A stretch of 64,000 bases of DNA from Acanthopleura granulata (GCA_016165875.1 JABBOT010000009.1:17478790-17542789), one strand, 5' to 3'. Positions 33,779-46,406 are shown, numbered from the stretch's first letter. A program made the numbers and translations. The notes: a model not told the origin generated them from the sequence alone.

Positions 33779-35960
33779 TGTGTCATATAACGTGTTTCTT
33801 GGACCCGTGCCAAAAGTTACTGCCCAGGAAGAGTATGTTTCTACTGATAACGTCGTCAGCTTATTTGCAAGTGCTGGGTTGTCGGCCTTTGATGTGAATT
33901 CTGTAGACGCTGTCGAAAAGTTTCAGAGATATTCTGATTCTCCCAATTGTGTAGGGTCAGGGTTTGTTTGCCTTCCCATCGTGATTATCTGGAAAGATAA
34001 ACAATATGGATGAGATGATTAACAATTATTACAAGTTTGTAACTTGCTTTACTAACTGTTTTGTTATTTGCTTTACGCTTTTTCCCATATTTAATAATGT
34101 TGCTCATACATTTTCATAGTGGGATTTGTACAGAGTTGTGAGGAATCCACCGTACCTCATCAAATAACTCAGGAACTTCATCCGATGCCACACTAAACAG
34201 TCTCTACTTAATAAACCTTGTGTTAAGGTGGACAAATTCTATGTAACCACAGCAAAACACTGCCCCCGCAAGGTACTCGGCAACATCAGACCTGCATAAG
34301 TCATTATATCAGACTAGAAAGAAATATATTTGAACCGGCGGCCTCATCGGTTATGGCTCGATTGATCATGTATGTTTTAACCGGTTGAGACTCCAAGATG
34401 CCGCCCGTACAGGTTAGATGGTTGTTTTAAAATCGCTCGTGTAAATGAGGCGTTTGCTCAATCTCTGCGTTGGACAGAGATTTCTCGAGACTGCCCCCAC
34501 CCCTTCTACTCCATAGTGTTGAGGATTCCCTGTCAGAGGTCGAGTTTGAAACCTCACCTCGTGCATCCGAGTGTTCCAAAGGTAAGTATGTCAACTACTG
34601 GGTGCGAAGTAAAAATTACTGCGCACTGGTGCTTATTCAGTAAGCACGATACATAGTAATAAAAAAGATGTCTTTATTATAGCAAACTTGCGATATATCT
34701 AAAACACCAGTTCGTTTGACAGCTAGAGCTCATTGAAAATGTCCACCATTTTAAATGTACCATTTAAACATATTACTGTAATAAACGCACCCCTTTCATT
34801 CATCTCAGTCATTCATAGTGTTTATAAATAAACACCAGGACAAGTTTGTTACTTATAAAACAAATATGCTTATGATCCTATGTACAAACTAAACGCTTAT
34901 TTTAGGGTGTAATGTGCAACCTTATTAGTGATGTACATGTAGTAAAATAGTGCTCATGTCTGTACGTGTGATGTTCTGTTTTCAGCAGGTGAAATGGTGT
35001 CATAAAATCGATTTTCAGCTGGCAGACGGGATTTTTTATTTTTTATTTTGTTTAGGAACGTTTATCTTTAAAGCTGAGTGTACAAAATACCTAAATGACA
35101 GTATGATTCAAACTACTCACACGCAATCCTACAGCTGTTCTAAAAAGCTCGGAATATCACTTATTCTAACAAATGCATGATGTCGAAAATCCGCAGCGGA
35201 CATTATAATTGGGATAAAAAACATACCGATTAATCTACGCTATTTCGTGAGAATGTTCTTTGATTTCCAAAATAACAATTCGTTGGAAGGAGCGTGATTT
35301 GTCATGATCTCGTGTGAGACGTCAATGAATTTGAGGACATTTATGCTGCTTGAAGGCATACAATTCATCGGAACTTCCAAATAGCCACGAGGCTGTGACA
35401 CACGTGTGGTGTACAGCTCGAAGGAAATCAAAACACGATATACTGTAGTTATAGTTGTAATAATGATTCGTTCGTAATAGACTGTTACACGCAAAAGTAC
35501 TTCTTAAATATTGAATGAAGCCACCTCACTGCGGTTAATTTTACATTGCCGCAAGTAATAATGTCCGTGTATTTACCATCTAACACGAATTCATATCTAC
35601 TTAAATATTTGTGTTGGTCGGCAAGATGTTTTACCGTTATTCTCCATTACTACTGGACCAAATTGGTTCCTGTTTTGCTGACTACACAACCCGCGGCTGT
35701 CTTTATATGATAGAAAAATAGACTATGTCATCGACACAGCCTGTAGTCATATAAGACAGCGCACGCACATGGACTGGCAGGTAGAATTTCACACATATCA
35801 TAACTTGTGATTAAACTCATGAAAAAAAATGCCTATTTTAACCACTCAAGATTCAAGTGGAGAGGATGATCAACTGATTGGTTGATTGACATGTCTGAGG
35901 CCGTGTTGAACAATTTATGACTGCGATCACAATGTATGATGATTCTGCGAACATATACAT
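33779..35960. other. Non-coding stretch; upstream flank of GPCR gene
   Basis: The promoter and 5' UTR of the receptor should lie here, but no specific element could be assigned. The + strand ORF 33600-34013 is largely antisense to the receptor. Around 34515-34560 the phrase GGTCGAGTTTGAAACCTCAC resembles a tRNA/SINE B box within unclear sequence. Confidence 0.45.
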
Positions 35961-35962
35961 CA

Positions 35963-36098
35963 TCACTGGTCAGGCCTCATTACCATTAGCCAGCCGTGCT
36001 GCCTGGCTGACGTTGCAGCCGCAAACATTACCGCTGGTCAGGCCACATTACCATTAGCCAGCCGTGCTGCCTGACTGACGCTGCAAACTCTGCAGTCG
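35963..36098. repeat. Tandem duplication, 68-bp unit
   Basis: GGTCAGGCCTCATTACCATT followed by AGCCAGCCGTGCTGCCTGGC starts at 35968 and recurs at 36036 as GGTCAGGCCACATTACCATT and AGCCAGCCGTGCTGCCTGAC. The copies differ at a few bases, so the event is fairly recent. It sits just before the decayed ORF region. Confidence 0.88.
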
Positions 36099-36151
36099 CA
36101 AGCAGTAACATCAAAGAAACTCGCCGTGAAAGAAGCTCGCCTATATTAAGA

Positions 36152-36769
36152 ATGTCAAACCTTATCTCCACTGCACTACAATTGCAAGAGAGTGGTCAAA
36201 AGACATGGCCCATTCGAGAAATCGCGGGACTGCATCGTTATTCCACGTTGCTGGCAGCCATACTAATCGCCCTCCTCCTTGATCATCTTTCTGCACGTCA
36301 AATTAAACAGGTAGTTGATCGTCACTGTTTCGCACTTGGCCTGGACAACACAGTGGATGCCGTGACAACCAAATTCCATCAGTGTTCATTCCTTCGCCAA
36401 GCCTCTCACTATGTTCTCCATTAAAGTGCATTTCAACTCAACACGGTGGGAACGGCTTTTGCATCCGATGTTCTTGAGCATGCACGCTCATTGATTTTGG
36501 GCATACTCCAGGGTATCACTTCTTACACTCGCCCTGCATTCTTGAAAGGCGAGCAACATACAGCCTTAAAGGAAAGTTTATTTGTCATCCATCGGAACCT
36601 CATATCATTGAAATCCTCGAATTCCAAAGTCTTCTCCAAGACAAGCTCCTTTTTCACCATAGCATTGTCACAGGCAATCCCCTATACACTAAAAATACCT
36701 GTTGTTGAGAAAGCTAGTGAAGAACTAGAAGGGAACTACACCCTCACCTGTCTGAGGGTGATCGTCTGA
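36152..36769 (+). pseudogene. Decayed open frame of unknown origin
   Basis: A single reading frame runs for 206 codons from ATG at 36152 to TGA at 36767-36769, interrupted by one TAA (36422-36424). The conceptual product has an amphipathic/hydrophobic segment (LLAAILIALLLDHLSARQIK) and, after the stop, a helix-rich part (VLEHARSLILGILQGITSYT). I recognise no family. One stop in such a long frame suggests a recently dead gene or transposon ORF rather than chance. A second piece downstream (about 36885-37160) in another frame contains clustered Cys/His (SKCSKC, then CPNADHNEHRPC), loosely like a zinc knuckle, which would suit a gag-like or transposon origin. That link is inference. Confidence 0.4.
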
Positions 36770-37479
36770 CGCCTCATCAACTGTTCACAGCCTCGTTAAA
36801 TTCCATTCCGGTACACGAAATATGGACCTAGCCTGGCCCTACTTAGGAGAACAATTTCCCCCCAATGACCGTAAGATAATCAGTGCCCAGCATTCCCAGC
36901 CAACCATAACCACGGTGAGCAGTCTAAGTGTTCCAAATGTGTTTGACCTCTGTATGGACATATATTCTCTGGAGACCTGATCTGTCCGAATGCCGACCAC
37001 AATGAACACCGTCCATGTGACCGGTACCTTGTCGTGTCTCACAATGGTGCCTCTAGTGCAATTCACAAATTCCCTCAGGTTTCTATCTTCGAAAACCACA
37101 ATACAGCGTCCGGATATCTGATTGCCATACAAGGTGTCTGGTTCAGAAATTCAGCCAATTAGACACCAAGATCAGTAGTCATCTGAAGATGAGCATGAGC
37201 ACGATGAAGCTGATCCTGTCCGTGACCACTCTTACTCTCCCCCCAATCTCCTCCGTTTTTCAAGCCTGTTTTATCTGTGACCTCCCTTACCGACTGATTA
37301 CAACCCCAGTCTTCTGTCACCTATACTCACGCCGATTTCACAGAGCAATGTGAAAGTACTAACTCAGTCTAGGAGACCAACTCTTCTGCGAACCATACAC
37401 AGCAATATTTGACGCACTATCTTCTGCAGTAATTGCTAGATATGATCATCTGTAGCCATTGGCGCAGTGAAGAATGCTC

Positions 37480-37680
37480 TACACTGCAAATTTTGATGTT
37501 TAACTTATAAACACTTTTATGCATCAGATATTAAACACTTGGAGATTATAACATTATAGTATAGGGTTATATACACGTTTTAGACACTTGTGTTAAATAT
37601 ATGTGTATATTTATTTCACACTGTTGTTTGAAGTTCAATCACCCATTAAAAGCATTGGACCTTGGTCATTTTACAGTGTA
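37480..37680. mobile_element. Probable MITE, 197 bp, TA-flanked
   Basis: The sequence begins TA-CACTGCAAATTTTG (37480-37495) and ends TCATTTTACAGTG-TA (37666-37680). The ends are inverted repeats: CACTGCAAA versus CACTGTAAA (8 of 9). Both sides carry TA, the target duplicated by Tc1/mariner-type transposases. The interior (37482-37678) is AT-rich with no ORF, as expected of a non-autonomous element. The repeats are short, so chance is not excluded. Confidence 0.55.
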
Positions 37681-40600
37681 CTAAATTTCTGATGTGTAGC
37701 AGAATAATCCCCGGATATTAAGGCCGAAATTGCCATACCCATGTCTTCCAGGAATTCCGCTGTCTTTGCTAATCCTATCGTGATTATAACTCTCCAGGGC
37801 ATCGGCTTAATAATTCCAGCAACCGGAGGTCTGGATGATCAACATTTCCTCTCAGATTACCATTTTCACTGTATTTAGACTTAGCACAATACTGGTGTTT
37901 CACAACTTGAACTATTGCTCATTACAAAAAAGTTATATTGCACTGACATTACCAGTGTTCAAAAGTGTTCTGACATAAGGCATCTAACCATGGCTCGTGG
38001 TAAATGCAATTCTTATTTTACATTTAGAACAAGCAGGATATAGCTACTGGACTACGTACGTATTTTGCATTTTATGGATTCTCTCATGTCAGCAGTAAGA
38101 GTAACATAAACATTTTCAACAATTGTTTGCAATGTACTGTTTTATATTTTACATGCTGAGGCATATGACCGGTAATCTTAGACTTTTTTTCAATAATTTA
38201 GTTTCACATGTATTCTATAGGCCCACAGGACTCTCTCTCATTTCCGGTTCCGGTTCATGTTCAGCAGTGTATTGTTAGAGAGCGACCAATAAAACTCTCT
38301 ACTTCACGGATCTGATTTTTCGAGTTTTTCCCGTGGCAAGGTAACTCAGGGTAAAGTTCCTCTCTTATTTGGAGACTTACACGGAAGATTCCTTATGCAA
38401 ATGTCTTTGACACTCCCTCTAATACCTCCGCTAAAAAACCAAAGGAATCTGAAAAAAAGACTTCTGAAAACGATTGTATCATCCTAAGCCGTAATATGTT
38501 GTTGTTGTAAAGTTCTTGTTACACCACGGAACTACCAAAGCTCTGAGCAAAGCGGCAAGATGAAGACGGGCCAACTTTGACCAAATTCTTTGATGGATAT
38601 CAGTTTTAAACACGGGCACTTTGTATGACTCACCTGTGGGCGTCCAGTGACGTCAAATATTGATAATGTTGGATGTCGTTGGAAATGCGAGGCTCGGTAG
38701 TCGACAAACGGTATCTGTAAAAGTTCTGAATATTAATGAATTTGTGCTCGTTTGCATAGGAATTTTTGCTCCTACGGAGCTTTCATTGGCTAATAGTGAT
38801 TACGTCACATTTTACTCATATCAGAAAAACGGGTGTCTTTGACAGAACACAGAAACTATAACTGTCGTGGCGAGAGTAGCCAAAACTCTACCTGATAAGA
38901 GAAATCGTTGAAGGCGAGCATGGCGAAGCTAAACGGGCTTATTGAAGTTGACGCAACAAGAAAATGCTAATTACAGCTGTGGCCACATCTCAACGCAATG
39001 TTCTAAACAACACTAAGCAATCTTCTTTCAACTCTTAATCCATAAAAGCCAATGTTCTAACTGACTACGACAATAATGCCGTACAACAGTCTGGCATGTA
39101 AAACATCCTGTATTGGCCAATGGGGAAAAGTTTTGAAGAGATTTGAAGAGCATTGCTATGGAGAAACAGACGAAGTGCAAAGCCCTATTGAAAACTGCGA
39201 GTCATTCGGCAATTTGATGACAGTGCATAGCATCAGACCTGTAGAAACCCATTGTGTCATGCGAAAAGCACTGTTCAAAGAAGTTATTTCAATAAAAGCA
39301 AAGGAACTTCAACTCAGCCAGCAAAACACGTATATAGTGGGCCATTGCACTTGCATCACTTCCAGTATTCCCCTTTTGTTCTTGAGTATACTTAATGCTC
39401 TTCTTATTTTCATGTCACATGTTTTGTTGTAAATACAGTTTATCAAGCATATATATATTGTCACTTATCTTGATATCGGTTTGAATTAAGCCGAAATATT
39501 GAACTAAATGGAATCATTAATTGGAATTACCTCACTATTGCTCTTCAGAACGCTCCGCTAAACATCATTACATTGTATCACTCTTACCTAAAGTGGTGTG
39601 AGGGTGTAAATCATCTCTCCCAGAACGTACGCCATATTAGGTGTAAGTTCACACATTTTGACAGGGTATTAATTTACACTGTAATTAATGGTGTGGATTA
39701 CCACCTTTTGATAAGAGTGTGAATCAACGCCTTTCGAAAGGGTGTGGATTACCACTTCTTGGAAAAGTTGACTCATTTTGGATGAGATTATTAACATGAT
39801 TAGCCGAAAATACCGCTCGGTGATATATCAACCGGGTGAGTTATTGTTACATTATCTGGGTAAAATGACAAGTTCCCTTAGTCACACAGCTCAGTCTTAT
39901 TAAACCGTATACAAAATATTTGGCCTACAGTGATAAAACGTGTAACGTTTCCACTGAAATTCTGCAGTATAGTTTCTTTAACTTCCTCACAAATAGGCCT
40001 AACATAATGTTAGAGGCAAACTACGTGCATTAGATATGCGCGATAAAGAAAAGCAATGGCATTTATTTTGCAAATCAGAATTTATAGAATTTAGAGATCG
40101 ATATGAATGTAAATGTCACCAACTCTGAACATGTTTATGTGTCTTCGCGTTCTTTCGTTGTTTTTCTTTTCAGGCAGTTACCATATGTGTTCGTTTCTCG
40201 GTAAGGGCAATTATCCTAACCACAGCTTCTCTTTGTGCAGTATAAACTAATTTCGAGAACAAAAAACTTCCAAGACTGCAAGGTTTACACTTTGGATGTA
40301 TATCTCAAGTATAACAACCAATAGGTGACCAGTAGGCTCTCCAGCCTCGTGAGGAAGTATCTGGCTTTGGGCAAGTGTTCTTTTTTTCACAAAAAGCGTG
40401 ATTGTTAAAACTTCGTAAGATTCTCTCCATCATTTTTCACATCTAGTGTGATCATCTAATATGCCCTATATCTATATATGGAATGTAATCTTTCTAGAAA
40501 AGTACATTTCCTTTTCAAGCAATTCATATTGAAACAAGATGTAACAGTTGCGTTCTACTGAATACAAGAGACTGAACAGAAAGTTTAAACAACAACAGCA

Positions 40601-41891
40601 ACAACAAAAAGACATTGCCATCCTTGAAAGGTACGTCATCACTGTCTATAGAAAAAGAAACCTTAGCAAGGCTTAAAACTGGCAGCTTCAATCAGATATT
40701 CAAATATGCATGATCTTTTGTTAAGCCAGCAGACCTGCACGTGTTTAATGGCATAAGAGCAAATCTAAAGTCTGTGGAAACTCGTAAACGGTAAAGCAGC
40801 CAGGCCTTCGGTACACGTGGTGTGCATGAACATTTGACAAGGATTTATATAGATAAATATAGATTTATATATATATGTAGCTCCCTTGTTTGTTTGTGCT
40901 TTTTACATGCAGCTCAGTTCTATTTCTATATTTTAAATATTATTAGCCACGAAGCAGCAGAAGGGACATAATATTTCAAATATCAACATTTGGATTGCTT
41001 GGTTAGCAAATTAATTTCGTCACGTTAGCAAAATAGCTGTTTTATTCTCTTTTTTTCGACGGCCAAAATATAAGAATTGGAAAAGCATGTCCCTTCCGCG
41101 ATTCCGTAATTAGCCTTAACTTGGAAACTCATTAAGATGTAGTTTAAAATTTATGAAACTCTGTTTAACAGTCTTGCTTCAATCGGCTGTGTAATCTGGC
41201 ATGACGTTAAGGCTTTATAAGTTCACTAAATCCATAGAATTCACCATGGCTAAATTTAACCGGATGTTTACCTTCGAGTATATTAAAAAGCATGCTTACA
41301 TGGAAGGCTGATTCCGGAATGTTGATTAACGTGGACAAGCTCTCGTTCTCTACTATTTCGTTCTGCCCATCAGCAATTGTTTAGTCTTAATTCCTTATCT
41401 TATTCGTTCCAGTCTGCAATAACTTGTGAAAAGGGCTGCCCTTTTTCATTTTTGCTGCTAGTTGGATGGCATCATTTTGTACGGCAGGCTTTAAAGTTCA
41501 AAGTAGTGATAAATAAGGGTTCACTGACCTCTGACTGGGTGGGTTTGACCTCTGTCGGCTGTTTGTCAACTTTGCGAAAAATTTCATAGGCCAGCCCCTA
41601 TCGGGAATTTGACCAGGGTTTTCCCAGGGGACTAGGACTATCAGGCTTGCAGATTTAAGGACTGTGCTGTGAGAGCAAACGTTAACATGTAAGCAAATAG
41701 GAAATAAATTGTAATGAGTGACCGTGTAGTCCTACAGATCTGCATATGTACTGGGTTTGGCTCCCATGCTGGAGTCGTCTCTCAGCCAGAGCTGGTTGTC
41801 GACTGGCTAGATGATTGAATGACTGGACGTTGTATGCGTTTGTATGAAATCAGTCACAGCAACCAGTATACATAAGGTTACATGGCTGTGT
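37681..41891. other. Non-coding stretch
   Basis: No gene recognised in about 4.2 kb. A segment near 38270-38340 (GACCAATAAAACTCTCTACT then TCACGGATCTGATTTTTCGA) looks like the polyadenylation part of an LTR, but no matching second LTR was found. The ORF at 39076-39432 (118 codons, hydrophobic C-terminal end) has no domain or signal peptide. Around 39640-39730 several short AT-rich words with GTGTGGATTACCAC repeat irregularly. Confidence 0.45.
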
Positions 41892-41967
41892 GACTCATTT
41901 GCGTAGTGATATAAACACATATGGCAATAGACTCATTTGCTTAGTGATATAAACACATATGGCAATA
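41892..41967. repeat. Tandem duplication, 38-bp unit
   Basis: GACTCATTTGCGTAGTGATA then TAAACACATATGGCAATA at 41892-41929 is repeated with one change (GCG to GCT) at 41930-41967. The near identity shows it is recent. Confidence 0.9.
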
Positions 41968-42424
41968 AAGCTGCATGGCTTTAGCTCCGTTGTTAGTATG
42001 CCTAGAGCTTAGCTGTCGAGCGAGCTGACTAGAACTAAGTTTCTTACAAACTATAAACATGAGATTGAAATTTTCACCTTTAAAAAATTGTCATTTTCAG
42101 CCAGTTTACACAATGAGAATGTCACAAGGTCAGTTATCGTGAATTAAGGAGCGGAATGTGAATCAGCGGTGACACCAAATCCCAACTGGACGTCCATTTT
42201 GAGTGTTGGTGACGCTGGATGTCACCGACATGTTCTAACTACGCGTTTTTTTTTGTGGGGGGGAGGGGAGGAGAGGTTATAAAAGCCTGTGTACTTTTTT
42301 TTAACATTGGGACAGCACTTTAACCCTGTAGAGCTTCTTATGTTCTTGCATTATTATAAATACAGGGTTTACGGTATATAGTCTTTATATATAAATATAT
42401 ATTTTGGTACACCACTGGCTGGTT

Positions 42425-42525
42425 TGGTACCCTAAGGCGTTGGCCAGGACGCCGCGACGTAGCCTATTGTCAGTGAGGTCACGTGTTCGAAACTTCTTCA
42501 TCCCGGTGCCTCTGGTCTGATATGT
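42425..42525 (+). repeat. tRNA-like SINE head
   Basis: TACCCTAAGGCGTTGGCCAG and GACGCCGCGACGTAGCCTAT resemble a tRNA-derived 5' half, followed by a B-box-like ACGTGTTCGAAACTTC. No conserved SINE body follows. It does not fold into a proper cloverleaf by eye, so I do not call it a tRNA gene. Confidence 0.35.
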
Positions 42526-42760
42526 GCTCTCCTATAGGTTACATGACTCCATCTACTGTTAAAACGGCAATTCTAATAGTAGAAATATTCATGCCTTCAG
42601 TTGTAGACCTAACGATTGTGTATCAGTGCTAATACACCTTATGTAATGCAACCGATTAACTACGGGCTTTCTTAGGTGTCATCAAGAGGCTGCTTCACAT
42701 TGACAAACGTTCATCGTTTGGTCGCCACTGTTGTGCCATTGCAAAGAGTGATTAGAGGGG

Positions 42761-42894
42761 TAGAAATGGCGTTTCCCTTAAACTCCATTTGTAACTCCAA
42801 CAATATGCAGTTGTCTCTCATAAGGTGTAGAAATGGTGTTTCCCTAATACACCATTTGTAACTCCAAGACTATGCAATTGTCTCTCATAAGGTG
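42761..42894. repeat. Tandem duplication, 67-bp unit
   Basis: TAGAAATGGCGTTTCCCTTA at 42761 recurs as TAGAAATGGTGTTTCCCTAA at 42828, each followed by CCATTTGTAACTCCAA and TTGTCTCTCATAAGGTGTA. The copies are about 90% alike by eye. The ORF at 42676-42861 is a by-product. Confidence 0.88.
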
Positions 42895-43357
42895 TATTTT
42901 GGGTATTTGTCACTACAGAACATACCTTTAATGCAACATAACTCCCAATCTGACACCGGCATAAGAATGTTTTACCATATTTAACGTCATTTTCGTGCCG
43001 GAAAACCAATATTCTGAAACTTTGTCTCCATAGATTAGTGTACATAGGGACGAGTAATAAGAATAGAGGGCAAATGTTACATTTAAATCCATGAATGCTG
43101 TGATTCCCAAAACTAGTGTAAAAATGCTGACAGCGGTATGAGACAGAAACAAATTCCACCAACCTGCATTCTAATTAAAATAGCATAGTTATATGTATGA
43201 TATAACTATATATACATCATATGATATATCAGAATACACCTTTAAACGGTGTATTTATGGGAAAAGGGCAATTGTAGTAAATTTACACCTTTTAACAGCT
43301 ATCAAAATGAACAAAAACGCATCTTAACGCGTCTTTATTTTTTCGCTTCTGACGTTC
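42895..43357. other. Non-coding stretch
   Basis: Contains ACACCTTTAAACGGTGTATT near 43235 and TACACCTTTTAACAGC near 43290; the first is nearly self-complementary. It might be part of a decayed inverted-repeat element related to the AAGGTGTA words of the neighbouring duplication. No gene was recognised. Confidence 0.4.
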
Positions 43358-43452
43358 ATGGATTTCCCCCGGGCTCTCCCCGGTTTCTTCCCGTCATAAT
43401 GCTGGCATCTGTCGTGTAAGTGAGTACGGCGTAAAATACCAATCAAATAAAT
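43358..43452 (+). repeat. SINE family A 3' fragment
   Basis: GGATTTCCCCCGGGCTCTCC then CCGGTTTCTTCCCGTCATAA, TGCTGGCATCTGTCGTGTAA and GTACGGCGTAAAATACCAAT with an AAATAAATGAAT tail. The 5' two thirds are missing, and the segment with GAAATATTCTT is deleted. Confidence 0.82.
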
Positions 43453-43514
43453 GAATTATACAGTTTTCCCAATGACATTTGTGGACAAGGATTGGCATTA
43501 AATGAAGACTTTAC

Positions 43515-43740
43515 CTTTCTTTTGATCAGGTATGCATGACTGTCGGTGCTCACGTTGGTGCAGTAAACATTGACCACGTCGTTGCCGTTCACGACGCTCT
43601 TCCGTCCCTTAGGATTGTCACAGCGTTCTTTCATCTGCTGAGGATTAGAATGGATAGTGCAGCCTTTAAGGGGTTCTGACAGCCGCAGGAATGGCATCGG
43701 TGGATGTTGGTTGGTCAACATGGTAGGTAATGGAAGTGCG
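43515..43740 (-). CDS. Candidate internal exon, unknown protein
   Basis: On the - strand an acceptor-like TTTTCTTGGTCCAG ends at 43741, the frame is open for 75 codons, and a good donor AAG|GTAAAG follows at 43514. An ATG at 43721 lies in frame, but upstream codons (ALPLPT) are open too. The product includes FLRLSEPLKGCTIHSNPQQM and a segment NDVVNVYCTNVSTDSHAYLI, with three cysteines and a possible N-glycosylation site (NVS). I recognise no family and no neighbouring exon. It may be one exon of a spread-out gene or a chance frame. Confidence 0.3.
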
Positions 43741-44394
43741 CTGGACCAAGAAAACTGACCCGTCCTGTCACCTGCCTACCAGAAGAGGCTAAATGACACC
43801 ACTGTTGCGTGCCCGTGGAGTCAAAGTGCTAATAAGGCGAAATGATAAAATTAGTACGTAATAAAGCTTGACAGATATTGGAGTCTAAGCGCGTTTCAGA
43901 TTATACACTGTTTGTTCCCGGTGCTCAGCTCCTGCCCTGCGGCTGCTCTGTAACTCTGCACTAATCAATATTAAATCTGATGACATTTCCTAAAGTCCTA
44001 TATTGTCTTTGTAACATTTGTAGCTGGGAATGGCAAGGCATTTGTTAGGGTCTTGAGCAATTGTTTCTCGAGAGGAATCGCAACCGACTGAGTGCAGTAT
44101 GTTCAGTTAATTGGCACTGATGAGAAATGGTATATAAACTAACAAATCTGTAAACATTGTATTACAGGAAGATTTATTTATGTAGTTATTTATTTATTTA
44201 TATATTTAATTTCCATCAACCCTCTATTAATCATGTTAATCAAAGTATTTATTTATTTAATTTCCCTCAATCATCTATTAATCAGTTAATGCATTTATTT
44301 ATTTATACCGCAGTTGAGAGTCTTTCACTTATAGCAAGGTGGTAAGGTAGCTGAGTAGTCGTTTCATACCAAACCGTGCTATTGGCCATTCCAT
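43741..44394. other. Non-coding stretch with ATTT-rich repeats
   Basis: Around 44165-44310 a TTTATTTATTTAATTTCC unit with CATCTATTAATCA is duplicated loosely (AACCCTCTATTAATCATGTT and CAATCATCTATTAATCAGTT). Near 44307-44345 a short SINE-like TCTTTCACTTATAGCAAGGT occurs. Confidence 0.45.
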
Positions 44395-44658
44395 AAAAGA
44401 CGACTAAACCGTTGCCAGCAAAATAACAAAAATATTTCACTTATACGACGGCGGCCAGCATTATGGTGGGAGGAAACTGGGCAGAGCCCGGGGGAAACCC
44501 ACCACCATCCGTACTTTGCTGGCAGACCTTCCCACTTACCACCAAAGAAAAAGCCAGCGTGATCTGGGCTTGGAGTCACAGCGACCTCATTGCTGAGAGA
44601 CTCCTGGGTCATTACTCTGCACTACGGCCTGAACCCCTTCGGTCACGGAGGCCCCATT
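44395..44658 (-). mobile_element. SINE family A, lacking the extreme 3' tail
   Basis: It starts at AAAATATTTCACTTATACGA without the usual TTTTACGCCGTACTC part, then has ACGGCGGCCAGCATTATGGT, GGGAGGAAACTGGGCAGAGC, GCTGGCAGACCTTCCCACTT and the reversed head CCTTCGGTCACGGAGGCCCC. Loss of the 3' end is unusual for a retroposon, which is normally truncated at the 5' end, so a later deletion is likely. Confidence 0.84.
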
Positions 44659-46406
44659 GCAATTACGTTTGACATAACTTACACCCTATTTGTACAGCGG
44701 GTCCCTGTTCTTCTTCCACCCATCTTTCAAAGTAACTAAGGTCATATTATTTATTGTCTTTTCTTTCTTTCACCTGCGTCCGTGATGGTGGTGCTCTCAC
44801 ATATTTCAATCAGTCAAGTTCAAAATTTGTGTACTTTTCTCCGATATTATGCATTCCTGTGAGGCCTTCCAATGAAGTCGAGACAAGGAGGGTTAATATG
44901 CGCACGACTTCTTGCAGAGAAGTGTTTCAACGTGGTGGCCCCTGCAACATGCCAAGAAAACCCGGTTGGATTTTCTGCGATTCTGCATTGCTTGTGACAC
45001 ATGGGATGTGTGACCCTCTAATAAGATAGAAATAAATAGTGTTAATTTCGTTCGCGACTTTTCGCCTGCCACACAGCTTATTGCGACGTCGTCATTAAAT
45101 ACATCCCTGCACAGTGTGATTGACGGGTTTCTTGCTAACACGTCTTAACCCAGGGGTCAAAAGAGCATGCAAAACTAGCTAAGCATCCATACTGGAATCG
45201 CCGGTACACGAATACATCAGAGAGTCAGTCCTGGGATTCACCTTAGTGTGACAATTAACGCACAGATATCAGTCCTAATTAGGGCATTGATGATATGTTG
45301 ACAGGTTGTTTGTTAGGTTGTCTTTTTCCCGGATTAGTAGCATTAGCACTAGTGCCGGTGTTTTCTATGAGAATTAGCGCTATAGAACTAGCTTACTGGA
45401 GTACTTGTAGTATTTTGGCGTACATCTCATTTTACGAAAACAGACTGCTTCACTGCCTCTTTTCCATCATTTCGATTCGATATTTATTAAAACTTAGACC
45501 TGCCGCAAGCACGGATGGTGCATGTGAGAAAAACATATAACTGAAAATGGTGACTGACGAATGGATTTTCCCAAGGCACACAGGTAATATTTACTGATAC
45601 ACATATCATGGCTGACACAGATTATGTATTAACAGAATGTCATCAGTATTTATGGAGATATCCCAGGCCTATGGTAATACATATATAACGTTAATCTTTA
45701 CATAATGCTCATGTAAAATACGCCTTAATTGAATTCCGGCGTGTGGAGCGGCCATTGAACGGGAGTTCTTTTAAGCAATTTGTAATGTACTCCCTTCCGA
45801 AGAATGAAAAACATATTTGGAACATGTTGGTGACACCAGATGTCACCACTGACAATTATCCTTCAGTGTCCCATGCTTATTTCATCATTAATGACATTCT
45901 GAATATCTCCTCATAAAACATGGCATCTGAACTTGATTATCGCCCAGATCTTACTTTTATAGGTGAAAATTCAGCCCACGCCTTGCTTTCTTGGAAACCT
46001 AATTATTTGCCAACTTTGACATCTTTCGTTTGGAAAATTTGTCTCATTTTCATGATGTTTTGTGTATTATTACCTGGGCAGACCCGATGGTATCAGATGG
46101 TAGGTGCGCGATGCGGCGAGTCACACCAGATACAGGTTAACGCTCGGCTTTGCGCAGAGCTTTTTCACAGGAGATTCACAGGAGAAATTGGTGAGAATAA
46201 GTAGCTGTCGACACCCATTACTTTATTTTTTCATTTATCTGACAGACGTTTACGCCGTATTCAAAAATATTAAATAAGTAATTCAGACAAACAGTTTGGG
46301 GGTTAAACTAAGTTAACAACTTTATTATTTTATTCTTTTTTTTAAGCAAGACGAAGGTAAGGTTTTCGAAAATTAATTTTTAAGACACCTAAGAACTAAC
46401 TCTGGT
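44659..46406. other. Non-coding stretch before the 6-kb duplication
   Basis: ORFs of 81-94 codons at 44754-45029, 45295-45540 and 45920-46204 show no domain. Near 46220-46270 GACAGACGTTTACGCCGTAT and TCAAAAATATT is a worn SINE-A 3' fragment. The duplicated unit begins just after 46406. Confidence 0.45.

Noticed and set aside
33600..34013. 137-codon + frame opposite the receptor's N-terminus
   Set aside because: Most of it is antisense to the receptor coding sequence and its product shows no domain.
39076..39432. 118-codon + frame with a hydrophobic C-terminal end
   Set aside because: No signal peptide, no family resemblance and no splice or promoter context. A chance frame is the simpler explanation, though a short membrane protein cannot be ruled out.
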